NCBI GenBank assembly: GCA_031213475.1
Contig: JARUPZ010000020.1
Location: 8,235,562-8,299,561 of the forward strand
Direction of reading: 5' to 3'
Origin: Nereocystis luetkeana
Taxonomy: Eukaryota > Sar > Phaeophyceae > Laminariales > Laminariaceae
DNA: 64,000 nucleotides
A model generated the notes under the pieces. It did not search any database, had not been told where the DNA came from, and was given only the letters and a program-made list of their open reading frames with translations. Shown piece by piece: positions 45,761 through 56,537 of this stretch. Within the stretch, counting starts at the first letter, position 1, and every line of letters begins with the position of its first letter. Made by a program: the position numbers and the translations under genes.

Positions 45761-45857
45761 TTAACCCTTTACTACCGCAGTCCCGAATTGGGCACAAACC
45801 AGTGTAGTTCCCAGTGATTTGTCGCCAGAACGGGACGGCAGTACTAAAAGGGCTTAA
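45761..45857. mobile_element. M2 MITE
   Basis: TTAA on both sides (45761-45764 and 45854-45857). Arms diverged (cccgaattggg and ccagaacggga). Confidence 0.7.
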
Positions 45858-45989
45858 TTGCCGAGGGGGTGGATACCTGTGTTGTCCTGCTCTGCCCGTG
45901 CGTGTTTTGCACTTTTTTTTTGTGTCATCCATTTACGGATGTTGAGACTCGCCCTTTTACTGATGTATAGACAGACTCTGTGCCTGGTT

Positions 45990-46290
45990 GATGTACGTGT
46001 CATGTCGTAGGCGCATGCCGCTTCATTTCCCTCGGGCCTCGCGACGCCTCATTTTTTTTTTTTTCTTGTTTTATCCAGTTTTTTTTTTCTTGTTTGCCGT
46101 TGTGGAGGGCTTGGAGGGTTCGTTTTCCGTGTGCGACCATGCAGGATTATGTACGTGGCATCTCGTAGGCGCACACCGCTTATTCACTTCTCTCGAGCCT
46201 CGCGACGTCTCACTTTTTTTTTTTTCCAATCCAGTTGTTTTTTTGTTTGTCGTTGTGGAGGGTTTGGAGGGTTCGTTTTCCGTGCGACCG
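45990..46290 (+). repeat. Direct duplication of about 140 bp
   Basis: catgtcgtaggcgcatgccgcttcatttccctcgggcctcgcgacg and the following T-rich, ggagggcttggaggg, ttcgttttccgtg segment recur at about 46145-46290. The two copies are adjacent and differ at a number of positions. Confidence 0.6.
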
Positions 46291-47344
46291 TCAGGCCCTC
46301 GGGCCATGATCAAGCCCACGCACGGACAGAGAGTGGCACAAGACTCGAACCTAGTGTACATGTATGCAACAAGTGTGCACGCCGGCTCTTTTCGGGCAAT
46401 TAAGCTACTGTTGTACGTACATACGGGTTACCAGGTACAGACAGTACCCGTTTTTTTTTTTTCTTTTTTCTTTTTCACGCTTTCTTTTGAGCTCAACTCC
46501 ATCGAGTAGGGAGGCTTTTTGGCCCACAGCGGGCCTTCTGGACTTCGTATGAACCATTCGTCGTCAGTAGATCTTAGATTTGGAGGATAAGGAGTGGGTT
46601 AAATGGACAAGAGCCGTGGTCACTGGTGTCTCCTCCCCCCCGCCCCCTCCCGCGAAGTACTTGGCTCCATTTTTTTTTTTTAAATGCTCATGCCAGTATA
46701 GGGGTCTTTTTGCATTCCCACGTTTCGCATTTCACTTACTGTATTTGCCGTGATTGATTTGCCGTATGTACACGAGTATATATATTTATATATATATATA
46801 TAATATACATATTATGTTCTCTTGTTTCACAGTCTGTGACCAGACAAGTTGCATCTCTCTGGGATATAGAATCAGGACGGGGACTCTAATGGGGTGCACT
46901 GATGCGGGTGGGTACGAGATAGCGGTCCAACGTGAAGACAACGCTAAACAAGGTGCTCGTTGGTTTTCGATCGAAGCAGTCGGTCGCTGCGAGTACGGCA
47001 GCAGGGCTGTCTTCTCGCCCTCCTTTGACGATTACTTGCCCTCATTACGATCGTTGGTCTCGGGAGTGGCGAAGTTGACCCAACTAGCCGACTCTCTTTT
47101 TGTTTTGTTTTTGTCTTGTTTTGTTTTTCCTCGTTTTCCCCGTTTTCCCTGGCAACAAAACGGGTGGTACGAACCACGAACGTTCGAGGTCAGGTACGGG
47201 AACAAGAGCGCAGGGTTTCCCCCAAATTACGGCACGCAACGCAGCTGTATTACAGTACCTGGTAGGTACCAGTAGCCAACTTTATGACTACGTCGGCGAC
47301 TTATAGGCAGCTAGCTCGCAGCCCTGTTGGTTACAGCACGCCAC
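46291..47344. other. Intergenic, one unassigned open frame
   Basis: A frame of 173 codons (46754-47275) includes a mildly coding-like stretch ARWFSIEAVGRCEYGSRAV behind a possible acceptor ttgtttcacag, but there is no clear donor or family. Not called. Confidence 0.25.
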
Positions 47345-47640
47345 CGGTAGCCCCGGTGGTCTAGTAGTCAGCCTCGAAAATACTGTGTATAGGGTGTGAG
47401 GGCTTGGGTTTTGAATGCCGGCGATTTCCCCGTGAAACAGGGCGAAAAAATAGGTATGTGTTTTTCTTCGTCTCATCGCGGGAAGCGCGTGAGTTGTGAG
47501 CTGGCTGAACTCGGGGAATGTCGACGAGCGTATGAGTGGGACTGGCTGACCCTCTCGCGCGATGAAAAATGAAGGCATTACTGCTGTACCGGGGGGGGGG
47601 GGGGGGGATGGAGGAAGCGCCTGTCCCCGCAGCTTGCCCA
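47345..47640 (+). mobile_element. S2 SINE
   Basis: gggcttgggttttgaatgccgg in the T-arm position, and the S2 body gcgcgatgaaaaatgaaggcat. Here the 3' part reads ggcaTTACTGCTGTAccgggg, while other copies read ggcatgtacc or ggcacgtacc: a CTGCTG-TA type gain. It ends in a G run of 17. Confidence 0.55.
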
Positions 47641-47899
47641 GAGAGCTGGGCAGTAAAAATAATGGTTAGAATACATGAGTGAAATATAGAGTGCGAGCAT
47701 GTAGCAACATTTTGTGTTTTTTTATGAGCCACCTGACCCGGAGCGGAGATGTTCCTGACACAAAGTCGCACAGCAACGCAATTCCTCAACCGTAAAAAAA
47801 CATAAAAATGCAAAATGCGACTAGGAGAAGAAAGAGGAAAATTTCAAGCAACCGTCGAATTATGCATACGAAGCGTGTGTAAAAGTTTGTTTTTTTTTT

Positions 47900-48215
47900 C
47901 ATTCCCGAGGTATTCCTCCACTCCAGAGGTATTGGAGCCTGTCCCATGACCACGGACTACAAGCATTATTACGGAGGACCATATTAAATAGAACCTACAC
48001 TGTACACACAGAAGCCTAGATATTACGGGGGAACATGGTAAATAGTACCGAACAATGTTGGTAAAAATAGTGAAATATATAGGTTTTTGTGTGTATCGTA
48101 GTCCTATTTACTATGCCCCTCCGTAATGACAATATTTGATCTTTCTTACCATGGGTCCCCCTTAATATCAATAGTAGATTTGGCGATGAACTGATGTGAT
48201 ATCAACACCAAATTT
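47900..48215 (+). mobile_element. M6 repeat holding two nested M1 MITEs
   Basis: M6 sequence (ccgaggtattcctccactcc to cacggactac) is followed by an outer M1 (47969-48165), itself split by an inner M1 (48023-48126). M6 then resumes with ttggcgatgaactgatgtg. The inner left duplication is TA; the right reads TG. This is a three-layer nest. Confidence 0.8.
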
Positions 48216-49104
48216 TAACAATAAACCCGATTCAAGCAGCATAAAAAAGACCACCCACCAACCAACATGTTCTCCTTTCTTTGTTGATTTTTCACCAGGT
48301 GCTCCTCAAGATTTCCGCAACAACATCGTCAACAAAGTGCTTCACCCACCAGAGACGCCCATCAAAAAGTCAAAACATCATCCAATAAATCCCGAAATTC
48401 CGCCGTATCTTTAAGTGATTGAACAAGTTTTCCCGCCATTATTTGATTGGTGGAGCGTTTTTTTCTGCCGAATTTGATGGGTGGAGGTTCCGATAGAACC
48501 GAAAACGAACGGCTACAATTCACGTACGAGTATACCAAAGGAGAAACTTCTCCCTACACACTTCCACAACAATTATTCGCGATTCATCTTAAATAACTGC
48601 AATTATGAACCTACATTATTTTCAGGTAGTGTTCACGCTCTCTTTGGTGGATCCCCTAACCATACACGCCTCCTTCTTTGGCGTATCCCCTGACCAAACA
48701 CGCCTCCTATCTACATTGCGGATCCATCGCGAACGAGGATCAAGCTCGATGCGAACAGCGTCGAACGAAAAGCTACTGCTGTACGTGGTCGATATGACTT
48801 TCGATACTTGATACCTGGTACATAACACTTTCGCTCACTTAAAAACTCAAAACACCGGATGCCGGGGGGGGATGGAGGGCAAAAGACGTTACATAAGATC
48901 ATACCGAAACACCGCATACGATCATATCGCAACGTTCGATATTTCGATGTTGTTTTTTTTTCGATATCCAACACTACGCAGTGATCAAGCACGGAGATGG
49001 GTATATCGTGGCATTTGGGAATTGGCCAGCGCGTGGTTCCAACAACAGGGAGAGATACTTATTTCGAAAAGAAACGATAGCCCTAGAGCTGCAGCACAAT
49101 TCGA
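48216..49104. other. Intergenic, nothing recognised
   Basis: Two near-identical phrases (ttggtggatccccta and tttggcgtatcccctgacc) lie at 48645-48695. No supported gene. A TACCTGGTA motif is at 48812. Confidence 0.35.
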
Positions 49105-49200
49105 TGCGAGTCGACGAGGGAAGAAAATGCTGAAATCTTCTCGCGATAAAAAAGGAAGGCACGTACCGTAGCGGGAAGGGGGGAGAAGAGCCTGCTATGT
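49105..49200 (+). mobile_element. S2 SINE, 3' fragment
   Basis: gatgcgagtcgacgagg to tctcgcgataaaaaaggaaggcacgtaccg, matching the S2 3' body. Confidence 0.5.
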
Positions 49201-49307
49201 GACCCCGGATCTGAGTTACGAGTTGGAAGGAGAGAGAGAAGATGTGCGAAGATAATGAATGGGATGAAAAAAAAAAAAAAAAAAAAAAAAGATGGCCCTG
49301 AAAAACC

Positions 49308-49494
49308 CTCCAAGGACCGCACTCCCGTTTAGCGGACCAATTACTTGAAGTTAGAGTGAGATATATGCCTATATAAAGTGCAGCAGTCAAAGGGTTAGTT
49401 AACCCTTTTAGAACCGCAGTCCCGTTTCGGGGAGAAACCAGCCAAGTTCTAAGCAATTTTTCCCCAAAACGGGACTGCGGTCCTAAAAGGGTTG
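49308..49494. mobile_element. Two adjacent M2 MITEs, second intact
   Basis: A degraded copy (about 49308-49398) is followed by 49399-49494 with TTAAcccttttagaaccgcag and cctaaaagggtt. A poly-A run of 24 precedes the pair. Confidence 0.7.
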
Positions 49495-51300
49495 ACCCCT
49501 CTTGGCACTGCACTGCACTGCACTGCACAGAAAGGTGTACCCGTGCAACACGCAAGACAACACACCCCCTCGGCTGATTTTCACCGCTGTACCAACAACG
49601 GGGAGGGCGCACTGAATACGCCGAGCGAAGCGTCTACGCAGCCTTGTCGAAGAAATATTTCCAAACAAGCCATCATTTTTCGTTGTGTGTGTCCCCTCAT
49701 GTTTGTGGAGGGATCCGGGGCTGAAATTCGTCCCAGGGGGTGTGCTAGCTCATCACCCAGTGTGCTAAGGTATCTAACTTTCATACCAAGCACCACTCTG
49801 TTCCCAAAATATAGGTACTGATTTGATGACTTTTACCATAAAACCGTTCCTCATCTTTTGGGACAGTGCGGTAGGTTATGTCCCCAAAAAGGGAGTGCAA
49901 ACCCGAAAGGGCTAAAGCCGAACACTACGACCTCCATCCCCTACCCCGCCCATAGGAAGTTTTCCTGGAACGATTCGGGCATAAAAATATACACCGGTAC
50001 AGTTTTGATGGTTGACGTGTACAACCATGTTTCGGGTTGCCCGGGGCATCTGATACTGATGGTACTTTGCGCTCTGACATCCTGTAACGATACGTTACCC
50101 CCAGCAGTACGTGGGAGAATTACCAAAGTTTACAAATGTCCAAAAGAAGAGAGGGCCTGGCCATGCAATGCTCTCTCCCTCGGCTGTTACGATTATGTTT
50201 CAGCTCTTCTGTGGTTCCAGGCGATGTTGTCCGCCCACGCGTGGGCACATTACGACGATCAGTTGCAACACTTTTACGTAGGGGCTTGACCAACATGGAC
50301 TTTTTAGGGTATGGATAAGTTGAGCTAAACAGCGGGCTGTAGGCTGTTACTTATCACTTCTGCTGTAATTCGCACCTGCTGCTTCAGGCGTTTTTCTTTT
50401 TCTCTTTTCTATCAGAGCCCAATCAACAATCCCTAATTTTTTATCCTTGGGCGAAGGTTGTGCGCCTCCGACAGATGAGTCGTTTCTCACCTCATGGTCT
50501 AGATTTTTGAAGGTGGATGAGACCCCTCACCTGCATGATCTACGTATTGTTCATGTTGCCGCGTGGTGGCTGTGTAGTCTGGATGGATGTAGGGCAGGCT
50601 TCCCGGGTTGAATCTGTGCTATATACAGACCCTGCACAAAATATCGTGTATCCCACCGCTGCACTCCGGACACGTCCCCTATCCCCTGCCAGGTGTATCC
50701 CAGCAGACCGGGCTGCTCCGGGAAGGCCGATACTGGTAACAAGTTACTTTTTTCGGACACTTTTTTTCCTTTTACAGTAGGACTGCAGTCAAACCCCAAA
50801 ACGGGACTGCAGTCCTAAAAGGGTCCCCCCATTTTACCCTAGTACTGCACTTGCACGGAAACGTGCTGGTATATCTAGCCCTGGACCCGAGCAATTTTTC
50901 CCCAATTGTCCCCGGGGATTAAGCCGCGAAGGTCTTTGCCTCTTGCGATCAGAGCCCCCATGTATTCCCCTATGTTTCGCACACCATACTACTGTAGGTT
51001 CTGTTGCTGCTGTGGTATGCTCCCGCGTAAAAACTGTAGCATACTGTAAGACGCAGATAGCACACCCGCTGGGACGGACTTCCGAGCCGATATTCTCTAA
51101 AGACAGGGGATGGGACGCACACACGAATGCAACCAAAACGACAGCTTTGCAAATGTATCGCACGTCGTAACTCACCTAGATATCTCCATGCATGTATATA
51201 TGTGTGTGTGTATAATACATGTATGTAGACGCATCGCTTGGAGTCCGTCTGGGCTCTTTTCCCGTTGTGGAAGAAAAACAGCTTGGGAAGTCGTCCGACG
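49495..51300. other. Intergenic with M2 remnants
   Basis: Holds the 41-kb type flanking repeat (about 49560-49760), a partial M2 (49858-49915) and a mostly deleted M2 (50777-50824, two arms joined). A 143-codon frame (49858-50289) starts inside the M2 remnant and is not called. No other gene seen. Confidence 0.4.
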
Positions 51301-51867
51301 GGGGGGGGGGGCGGCGGGGGGGTACTCATTTGTTGCTTGCCTTCAGTCATTTGACCATTGCCACGTACCAGGTATCCCTTTCGAGACGGAGCACCGTTCT
51401 TACTCCTAATGGAGACGCCTGCAACGTTTGGGCGCTCGTTACGGTGTTTGCACGTATTACGTACCTGGTATAATTTTTCGCTAGACAATTCCCCTTTCTG
51501 TCTCGCCGCCTTTGGCCACCATCCATCTCCTAGGATAGCGATCGTTTTCTCGCTATCCGGTAATGGTGTCTAAAACTCCTCCATGTCACATTCGTCTCTT
51601 TCCCTCGTCTCCGCTTCTGACACATCCCGTTCCTCCTTGTGCTTTTCACATTCTCCTACTCTGTGAGTTCTACTCTCTACTGCTTTGCCACACGGCCACA
51701 TCTGTGCATCTACTTCCTCCTCCTACCGGCTACTGGTATACCTCTTTTTTCTGGCAGGTCCAGGTCACCTACACGAAACCGTAGTTTCAGTGTTTTCGCG
51801 AAGTTCATTGGGCCGAGCACATACGTTTTCTTTCCTATCCCTCTTCTTAGTCCCCCGTATATATCTA

Positions 51868-51972
51868 TTACGGGGGGCCATAATAAATAGGACCAAATAT
51901 TGTACGTAAAATTAGCCAAATATCTAGGTGTTTGTGTTTACCGTAGGTCCTATTTAAAATGGTCCCCCGTAA
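51868..51972. mobile_element. M1 MITE inside the LINE copy
   Basis: 105 bp, left TA present, right flank CA. The LINE sequence continues on both sides. Confidence 0.85.
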
Positions 51973-52234
51973 CAAGTTTTTCTCCGAGTTCGCTAGCCTT
52001 TCCCTTTTTTTCTTTGCTTTCTTCTACTTCTGTCTTGTGCGTCCCTAACTTCTCTGCGGACATCATGTCTTCTTGGTTTGCTTCTATCTTATTCTATATT
52101 TTTTCAACTACGCTACCCCACCTTATTCCAGCTTTCCCTTTTGTTACTTTCTCCCGTACATCTCTACCAACTATGGCTGGCAACCTCTTTTTGGCATATT
52201 TCTTTCTTTATGGTGCCATTTCAACTTTCTCATG

Positions 52235-52454
52235 TGTGTGTTCTTCACATTAAACCGTTCTTTCTACCCGTCGACATCCAGCACAACCAGTGTCCGTGCC
52301 GATTCTTCAATCCTAGAAGAGATACAAGTTATGTGGTCACAAAGCTACGCCACAGAGGTACTACGCTGCCACGTATGCAGTAAGCACAGCAGTGGGCAAT
52401 GCAATGCCATGTCATCATGTCATCATACTGGATACGACAGGCACGACATACACA
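52235..52454 (+). mobile_element. M5 element inside the LINE copy
   Basis: 220 bp between direct 8-base repeats ttctcatg (52227-52234 and 52455-52462). L1 and L2 are uninterrupted here, giving an empty site. The element starts tgtgtgttcttcacatt and ends gcacgacatacaca, a weak TGTGT/ACACA inverted end. The 8-bp duplication would fit a hAT-like origin. Confidence 0.75.
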
Positions 52455-52523
52455 TTCTCATGCCTCTACGAGTATGTGTCTTGAGTGGGTACATTCCCAG
52501 CTCTGCTCTCAATACTGTACCAG

Positions 52524-52524
<1 letters not shown>

Positions 52525-52608
<84 letters not shown>
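52525..52608. repeat. (ATT)n microsatellite
   Basis: About 28 uninterrupted ATT units, starting directly at the TA of a TACCAGGTA motif inside the LINE copy. Confidence 0.95.
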
Positions 52609-52609
<1 letters not shown>

Positions 52610-52802
52610 AGTCGTACTGGAGCATCTTGGTATATTTATAGCTGCTGTCATCTGTACTGTTTCCAACAGTTTTACGAACTCCGCGTTCCCTTTCCATGCT
52701 TCTCCCTCCTGCATATTCTAGCTTCGGTACCATCACATTCATGAGGATACATCTCTTGATCCTATTTAATAGTGTCAAGTTGCGAGTCTGTTAGGATCGC
52801 AT

Positions 52803-53340
52803 CCGTCCGACTGAGGGGGGGCGGTGTACTCGATAGGAGAGATGTACTCAATCTCATGCATGGCCGTAGTCGTATGACCATAGACCCTCGCATCCCTACA
52901 ATGCCGGGACGGAGCATGCCGGGTTTTCGCCGACCAGGAAGACATCGATTACACCAAGCGCCAAACGCCGTGAGGTGTCCGGCGAGTCGCATGAAGGGTG
53001 AGCTGCATCCTACTAAGAACCGCTTGTGAGGCGAACTCGCATTTGTATGACAGCTTCAATGAGTAAATTAAGTTCCGGTTTAGGCGATTCCAGAGACAGC
53101 AATGGGAGTACTATGTAACTGCCTCTTGGGTGCCTTACCTTGAACACTACGTGTTACGATAATTCCCACTTGTGCGCAGTAAAGGTTCTTTACCTCGCAC
53201 AAATGATCAAACTCGACAACCAGCTGTGGGCGACCGCCAAAAAAAACAACAACAAAAACGGCACCCTGGTTGTCTAGCTCACGTAGTGAGCGGCATGTTT
53301 CACAGTGTCGTTGCCAACCGACGCCAACCCAACCCTATAT
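52803..53340 (-). mobile_element. Repeat A, near full-length inverted copy
   Basis: Reverse complement of 29468-30010, from the G-rich end (52813-52824) to ccaacccaaccctatatag. On minus, A precedes the LINE copy and is joined to it through its C-rich end. Confidence 0.7.
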
Positions 53341-53602
53341 AGGGGGGGGGGGTGGGAGGTAGGAAGCAGACCGGAGATGTGCCCGGCATCTACATATTCA
53401 TCCATGTTCCCGGAGGAATGGTCTGAGCCCCAACCTCGCGTCCGGGAAAATCTGATCGCCAACGAGGCGCCAGACTCGTTGGGCCTATTAGGCTGTCGAC
53501 GCTGCAGATGCAAAGGCGCGACAAGACGCGGCATTCCGCGCGAAGGCGGAGGCGGAGGCCGCCTCTGCCACCGACGACGAATGCCGCAAATCGAATCCGT
53601 TG

Positions 53603-53651
53603 CGATTCCACGCACAGGTTCAGGTCCTGCCGACGACGCCAGTGTAAAGTG
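53603..53651 (-). mobile_element. S1 SINE fragment
   Basis: Minus reading ttacactggcgtcgtcggcaggac followed by ctgaacctgtgcg, matching the B-box region of S1 at 59527-59575. Confidence 0.45.
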
Positions 53652-54102
53652 TAGAGCAGCAAGGACCCAGGCACCGACGACTGCTATACCAGTACAGCAG
53701 GAGTGCCTCTGGCTCTGCGCTGGTCAATCACTCAAGGTTGTGCTTGACGATGTTCGAAGTTTGTAGACTCTTGCGTTAGTCGCCGCTTGCCTCGCCGGGT
53801 GCCTTCTGAACGAAGGGGCGAGGCATGCATCAGCCAGGCGGGCGACAACGCCTGCCAGGTATGATGAGGGAACGCCTGCTACGAACCTTAATGCCGCAAG
53901 TGGGGAGAGGGGATGCCATACGAGTATCGCAAGCAAGTTATCCATGAGGGGTGAACCCTCGAGCCTGGCGTCCTCGCGACGTCCATCATGGAGAATGGCG
54001 ACGAACGCGTATCCCCAGTGGGAGGGGTTGCACCAACGTTCTTCGTCACCAACGAATTGCTTGGAACCCTTTGCGCGATAGTGTTCACGGGTACACGCCA
54101 GT
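53652..54102. other. Unassigned, GC-richer stretch
   Basis: Contains small palindromic phrases (ttgcctcgccgggtgcc, aacgaaggggcgaggc). Both strands have short open frames but no splice-supported exon. Confidence 0.3.
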
Positions 54103-54474
54103 GTCGGTCTCTCTAGAGTGCTGGTTGAGTAGTGCCGATTGCTCGCTACATATAGTGCCGGTAGAATCGCTTGGCACAGATGGGATTATTATAACCAGTG
54201 TGGCGCTGTGCGGAGTCATTAGTGCCGGTTGCCCGCTACAAATAGTGCCGGTAGAATCGCTTGGCACAGGTGGGATTACAACCAGTGTGGCGGTGTGCGG
54301 AGTAATTAGTGCCGGTTGCCCGCTACATATAGTGCCGGTAGAATCGCTTGGCACAGATGGGATTACAACCAGTGTGGCGGTGTGCGGAGTAATTAGTGCC
54401 GGTCGGCGCTATATATAGTGCCGGTATTGTTGGCTGGCGCATACATACCGGCACCATAGAGAGGGACCGTTACT
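54103..54474 (+). mobile_element. M3 element with internal tandem expansion
   Basis: Ends gtcggtctctctagagtgctgg and ccggcaccatagagagggaccg are inverted repeats of the M3 type. Inside, a unit of 81-87 bp carrying tagtgccggtagaatcgcttggcacag is repeated about three and a half times (54126-54424). The 24-kb and 12-kb copies contain about one unit. Confidence 0.75.
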
Positions 54475-54512
54475 ACTGTTTATACTTGGAAGTGAAAAGG
54501 GTTGTTGTTAGT

Positions 54513-54552
54513 GCTGTGAGTTGGACGCCTAAAAGTCCAGCCAACTCACAGC
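54513..54552. repeat. Perfect 12-bp stem hairpin
   Basis: gctgtgagttgg and ccaactcacagc with a 16-base loop, 20 bases before an ATG (54572) that opens a 26-base exon-like stretch closing at GGGCAG|gtgaaa. It might belong to the 5' region of the CRAL-TRIO gene downstream, but the phase (2) does not fit the first exon I can define. Confidence 0.5.
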
Positions 54553-54559
54553 CATAGTA

Positions 54560-56150
54560 TCGCAACGGAACATGGACGGCGTGTTTGCGCCGGGCAGGTG
54601 AAACATATCGTATATCTCGACCTTACGTTTGCTCGTGCGGGTCCCCACGGCGGTGGCGGCGCCGACAGGGCGGCCGACGCTCCCGGGAGACCGCAGGCCG
54701 GAGTGCACGCCCCCGAAGGATTCACGGGAAGCCCACCTATTGATAGCTCACAGTCCTACTGCAGTTGTTGTTCTTCTTATTGCAGGTCTTGTTGCTGTTG
54801 TTTTTCGTTGTGTTTTTGTTGGCGCTCTTCTTCTGTTGTTGGCATTTTCGTTTCTTACAGAACGAGCAGGGCTGTTGGTGGTGGTGGTGGTGCTACTGTT
54901 CTGTTGTTGGTGTTTTCGTTGCTTATACAACAAACTGCTGTTGTTGCTGCTGCTGCTGCTGTCGCAGTTCTTGTTGCTGCTGTTGGTATCATCTTGTTGC
55001 TGGTCTTGATGATGTTACAAAACTACCCGATAGCTGATAGCTTGATAGCACTCTGTTTGGTGTTCATTTCAGAGTCCAGACAATTTGCTGTACTCCTGAT
55101 AAGACTAAAAAGTAGTATAGTTTATTTACCCGACGACACCCACAGCACCCCCAGGGTCCGCCCTGACTCTCCGCATACTGCAGTACGTATGTATGAGAGG
55201 ATGATAGAAGTTATGCAGTCAGGCTACGAGAGATAGCTCGAATGTGAGAAGCACGAACTTCTGAAACATGAGGGCACGAAGAGCATAAAAAAAAACGTAT
55301 CACAGCATTACCGATTATTTTTCGTTTTTGGTCTGTCGCACAACAGTCTGTTACCACATGATTTGTTCCAGGTGTCTCTCTGGGGTAAAATATTTTAGAC
55401 GGACACTGGGTGTTCTGGTGCGGTTGGGCAGAAATAACGGCTCCATGTGAAAACAACACGCACAGCAATCAGTGTCGTTTGGATGTGTACTACTGTAGTA
55501 GGTACACTTATATTTTTCAGAAGTGCATGTAAAATGTACGGCAACGTTATAGTTCACCACTTAAATCTGTTCTTGGTCTTCGATTTTTTTCTAAAATGAG
55601 AAAGCAGCACCTGTGACCACAGAACTTGTATCTCTTCCAGGATTGGAGAATCGGCACGGACACTGGTTGTGCTGGATAACGACGGGTAGCGAGAACGGTT
55701 TAATGTGAAGAACACACACACGCACACACACCTGTGAGATCGAGGATTTGGTCGAAGAACTCATCTTTGCAAGCTGTGCGTGGTACTTCGATCGCGCGTA
55801 CTACGAGTTTTATATGTTACGTATGCAGCAGTTGTACATACGGTAGCTTTTGTCCTGTGCCACGAAGCAAGTATTTTTGTCATTTTGAAGGTCTTAGGTA
55901 GGGCGTTCCGTTGCCCCCACCAATTCTTCAATGGCGTATAGCTCCTCCCATTTATGTACGGTAATGGCAACTCGGGCAGATCATCTACAGATCATCTACA
56001 GATCATTCCCACTTGATGAGCTAAATCTTTGAGGGCAGATAGATAGATAGATCCCTGATCTGCATGATCTAGCTCCTGTTGCCGGGTGGGAGCCCATTCA
56101 CGTGGTCTGCATGATCTACAGGACATGCTTCCTGGGTTGGGTTTGCACTA
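54560..56150. other. Upstream of the second CRAL-TRIO gene
   Basis: A GC-rich patch at 54625-54745 could be an N-terminal exon but its frame cannot be decided. It is followed by GTT/GCT-rich simple sequence (54760-55000) and two reverse M5 fragments (55360-55465, 55620-55735). Direct repeats of cagatcatcta and gatagata type are at 55980-56055. Confidence 0.4.
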
Positions 56151-56255
56151 TTACGGGGGACCATAGTTAATAGGACCTATGGTATACGGAAAAACCTACA
56201 TATTTAACCATTTTTACTAACAATATTTGGTCCTATTAACTATGGCCCCCCGTAA
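56151..56255. mobile_element. M1 MITE
   Basis: 105 bp, perfect consensus-like ends, TA on both sides. Its middle, ccatttttactaacaatattt, is the uninterrupted reference for the nested copy at 28800. Confidence 0.9.
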
Positions 56256-56423
56256 TATTATACAGATACCTGGTACTGCACAACACCTCAGAACGGCAGG
56301 TTAGGATCTACTGTAGATGATCTGCTGTAGAGAGGTAGATAGATAGATAGATAGATAATTATCTGTTCAAGGCGTGGAAGCTTCTGCATCACCCCCGAAT
56401 CACGCAGTGGTCGTCGCGCTTTA

Positions 56424-56462
56424 GTCCTTTTAGCACCGCAGTCCCATACGTGGGGACAAAGC
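56424..56462. mobile_element. M2 left-end fragment
   Basis: ccttttagcaccgcagtccc followed by tggggacaaagcac, then unrelated sequence. Confidence 0.5.
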
Positions 56463-56537
56463 ACATAAATGATCAAGTCTCCCCTCTGCAATCCCAAGGG
56501 GGTTCAAAGCCCCGACAGGACTTTTTTTTTAAACCAG

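Larger units (their letters stand above)
51301..52802 (-). pseudogene. 5'-truncated LINE (L3) with three TA footprints
   Basis: Minus-strand copy of the LINE C-terminal region, colinear with 9580-10620. It begins (3' end) at a G run (poly-C on minus), and its other end (ggatcgcatcc, 52802) abuts repeat A. It is interrupted by M1 (51868-51972), M5 (52235-52454) and an (ATT)n tract. Compared with L1 and L2 it carries three separate 7-base gains of CCAGG/CCTGG plus TA, at 51366-51374, 51472-51480 and 52518-52526. No intact frame. Confidence 0.8.

Noticed and set aside
49858-50289. 143-codon frame with Cys residues
   Set aside because: Starts within an M2 remnant; no family motif, no splice context.
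53305-53766. 153-codon frame and its antisense partner (RRRQDLNLC phrase)
   Set aside because: The recognisable part is an S1 SINE fragment on minus; no splice-supported exon.
54572-54597. Start exon of the second CRAL-TRIO gene (ATG plus donor gtgaaa)
   Set aside because: Its phase 2 does not join the first exon with recognised domain sequence; kept only as a possibility.
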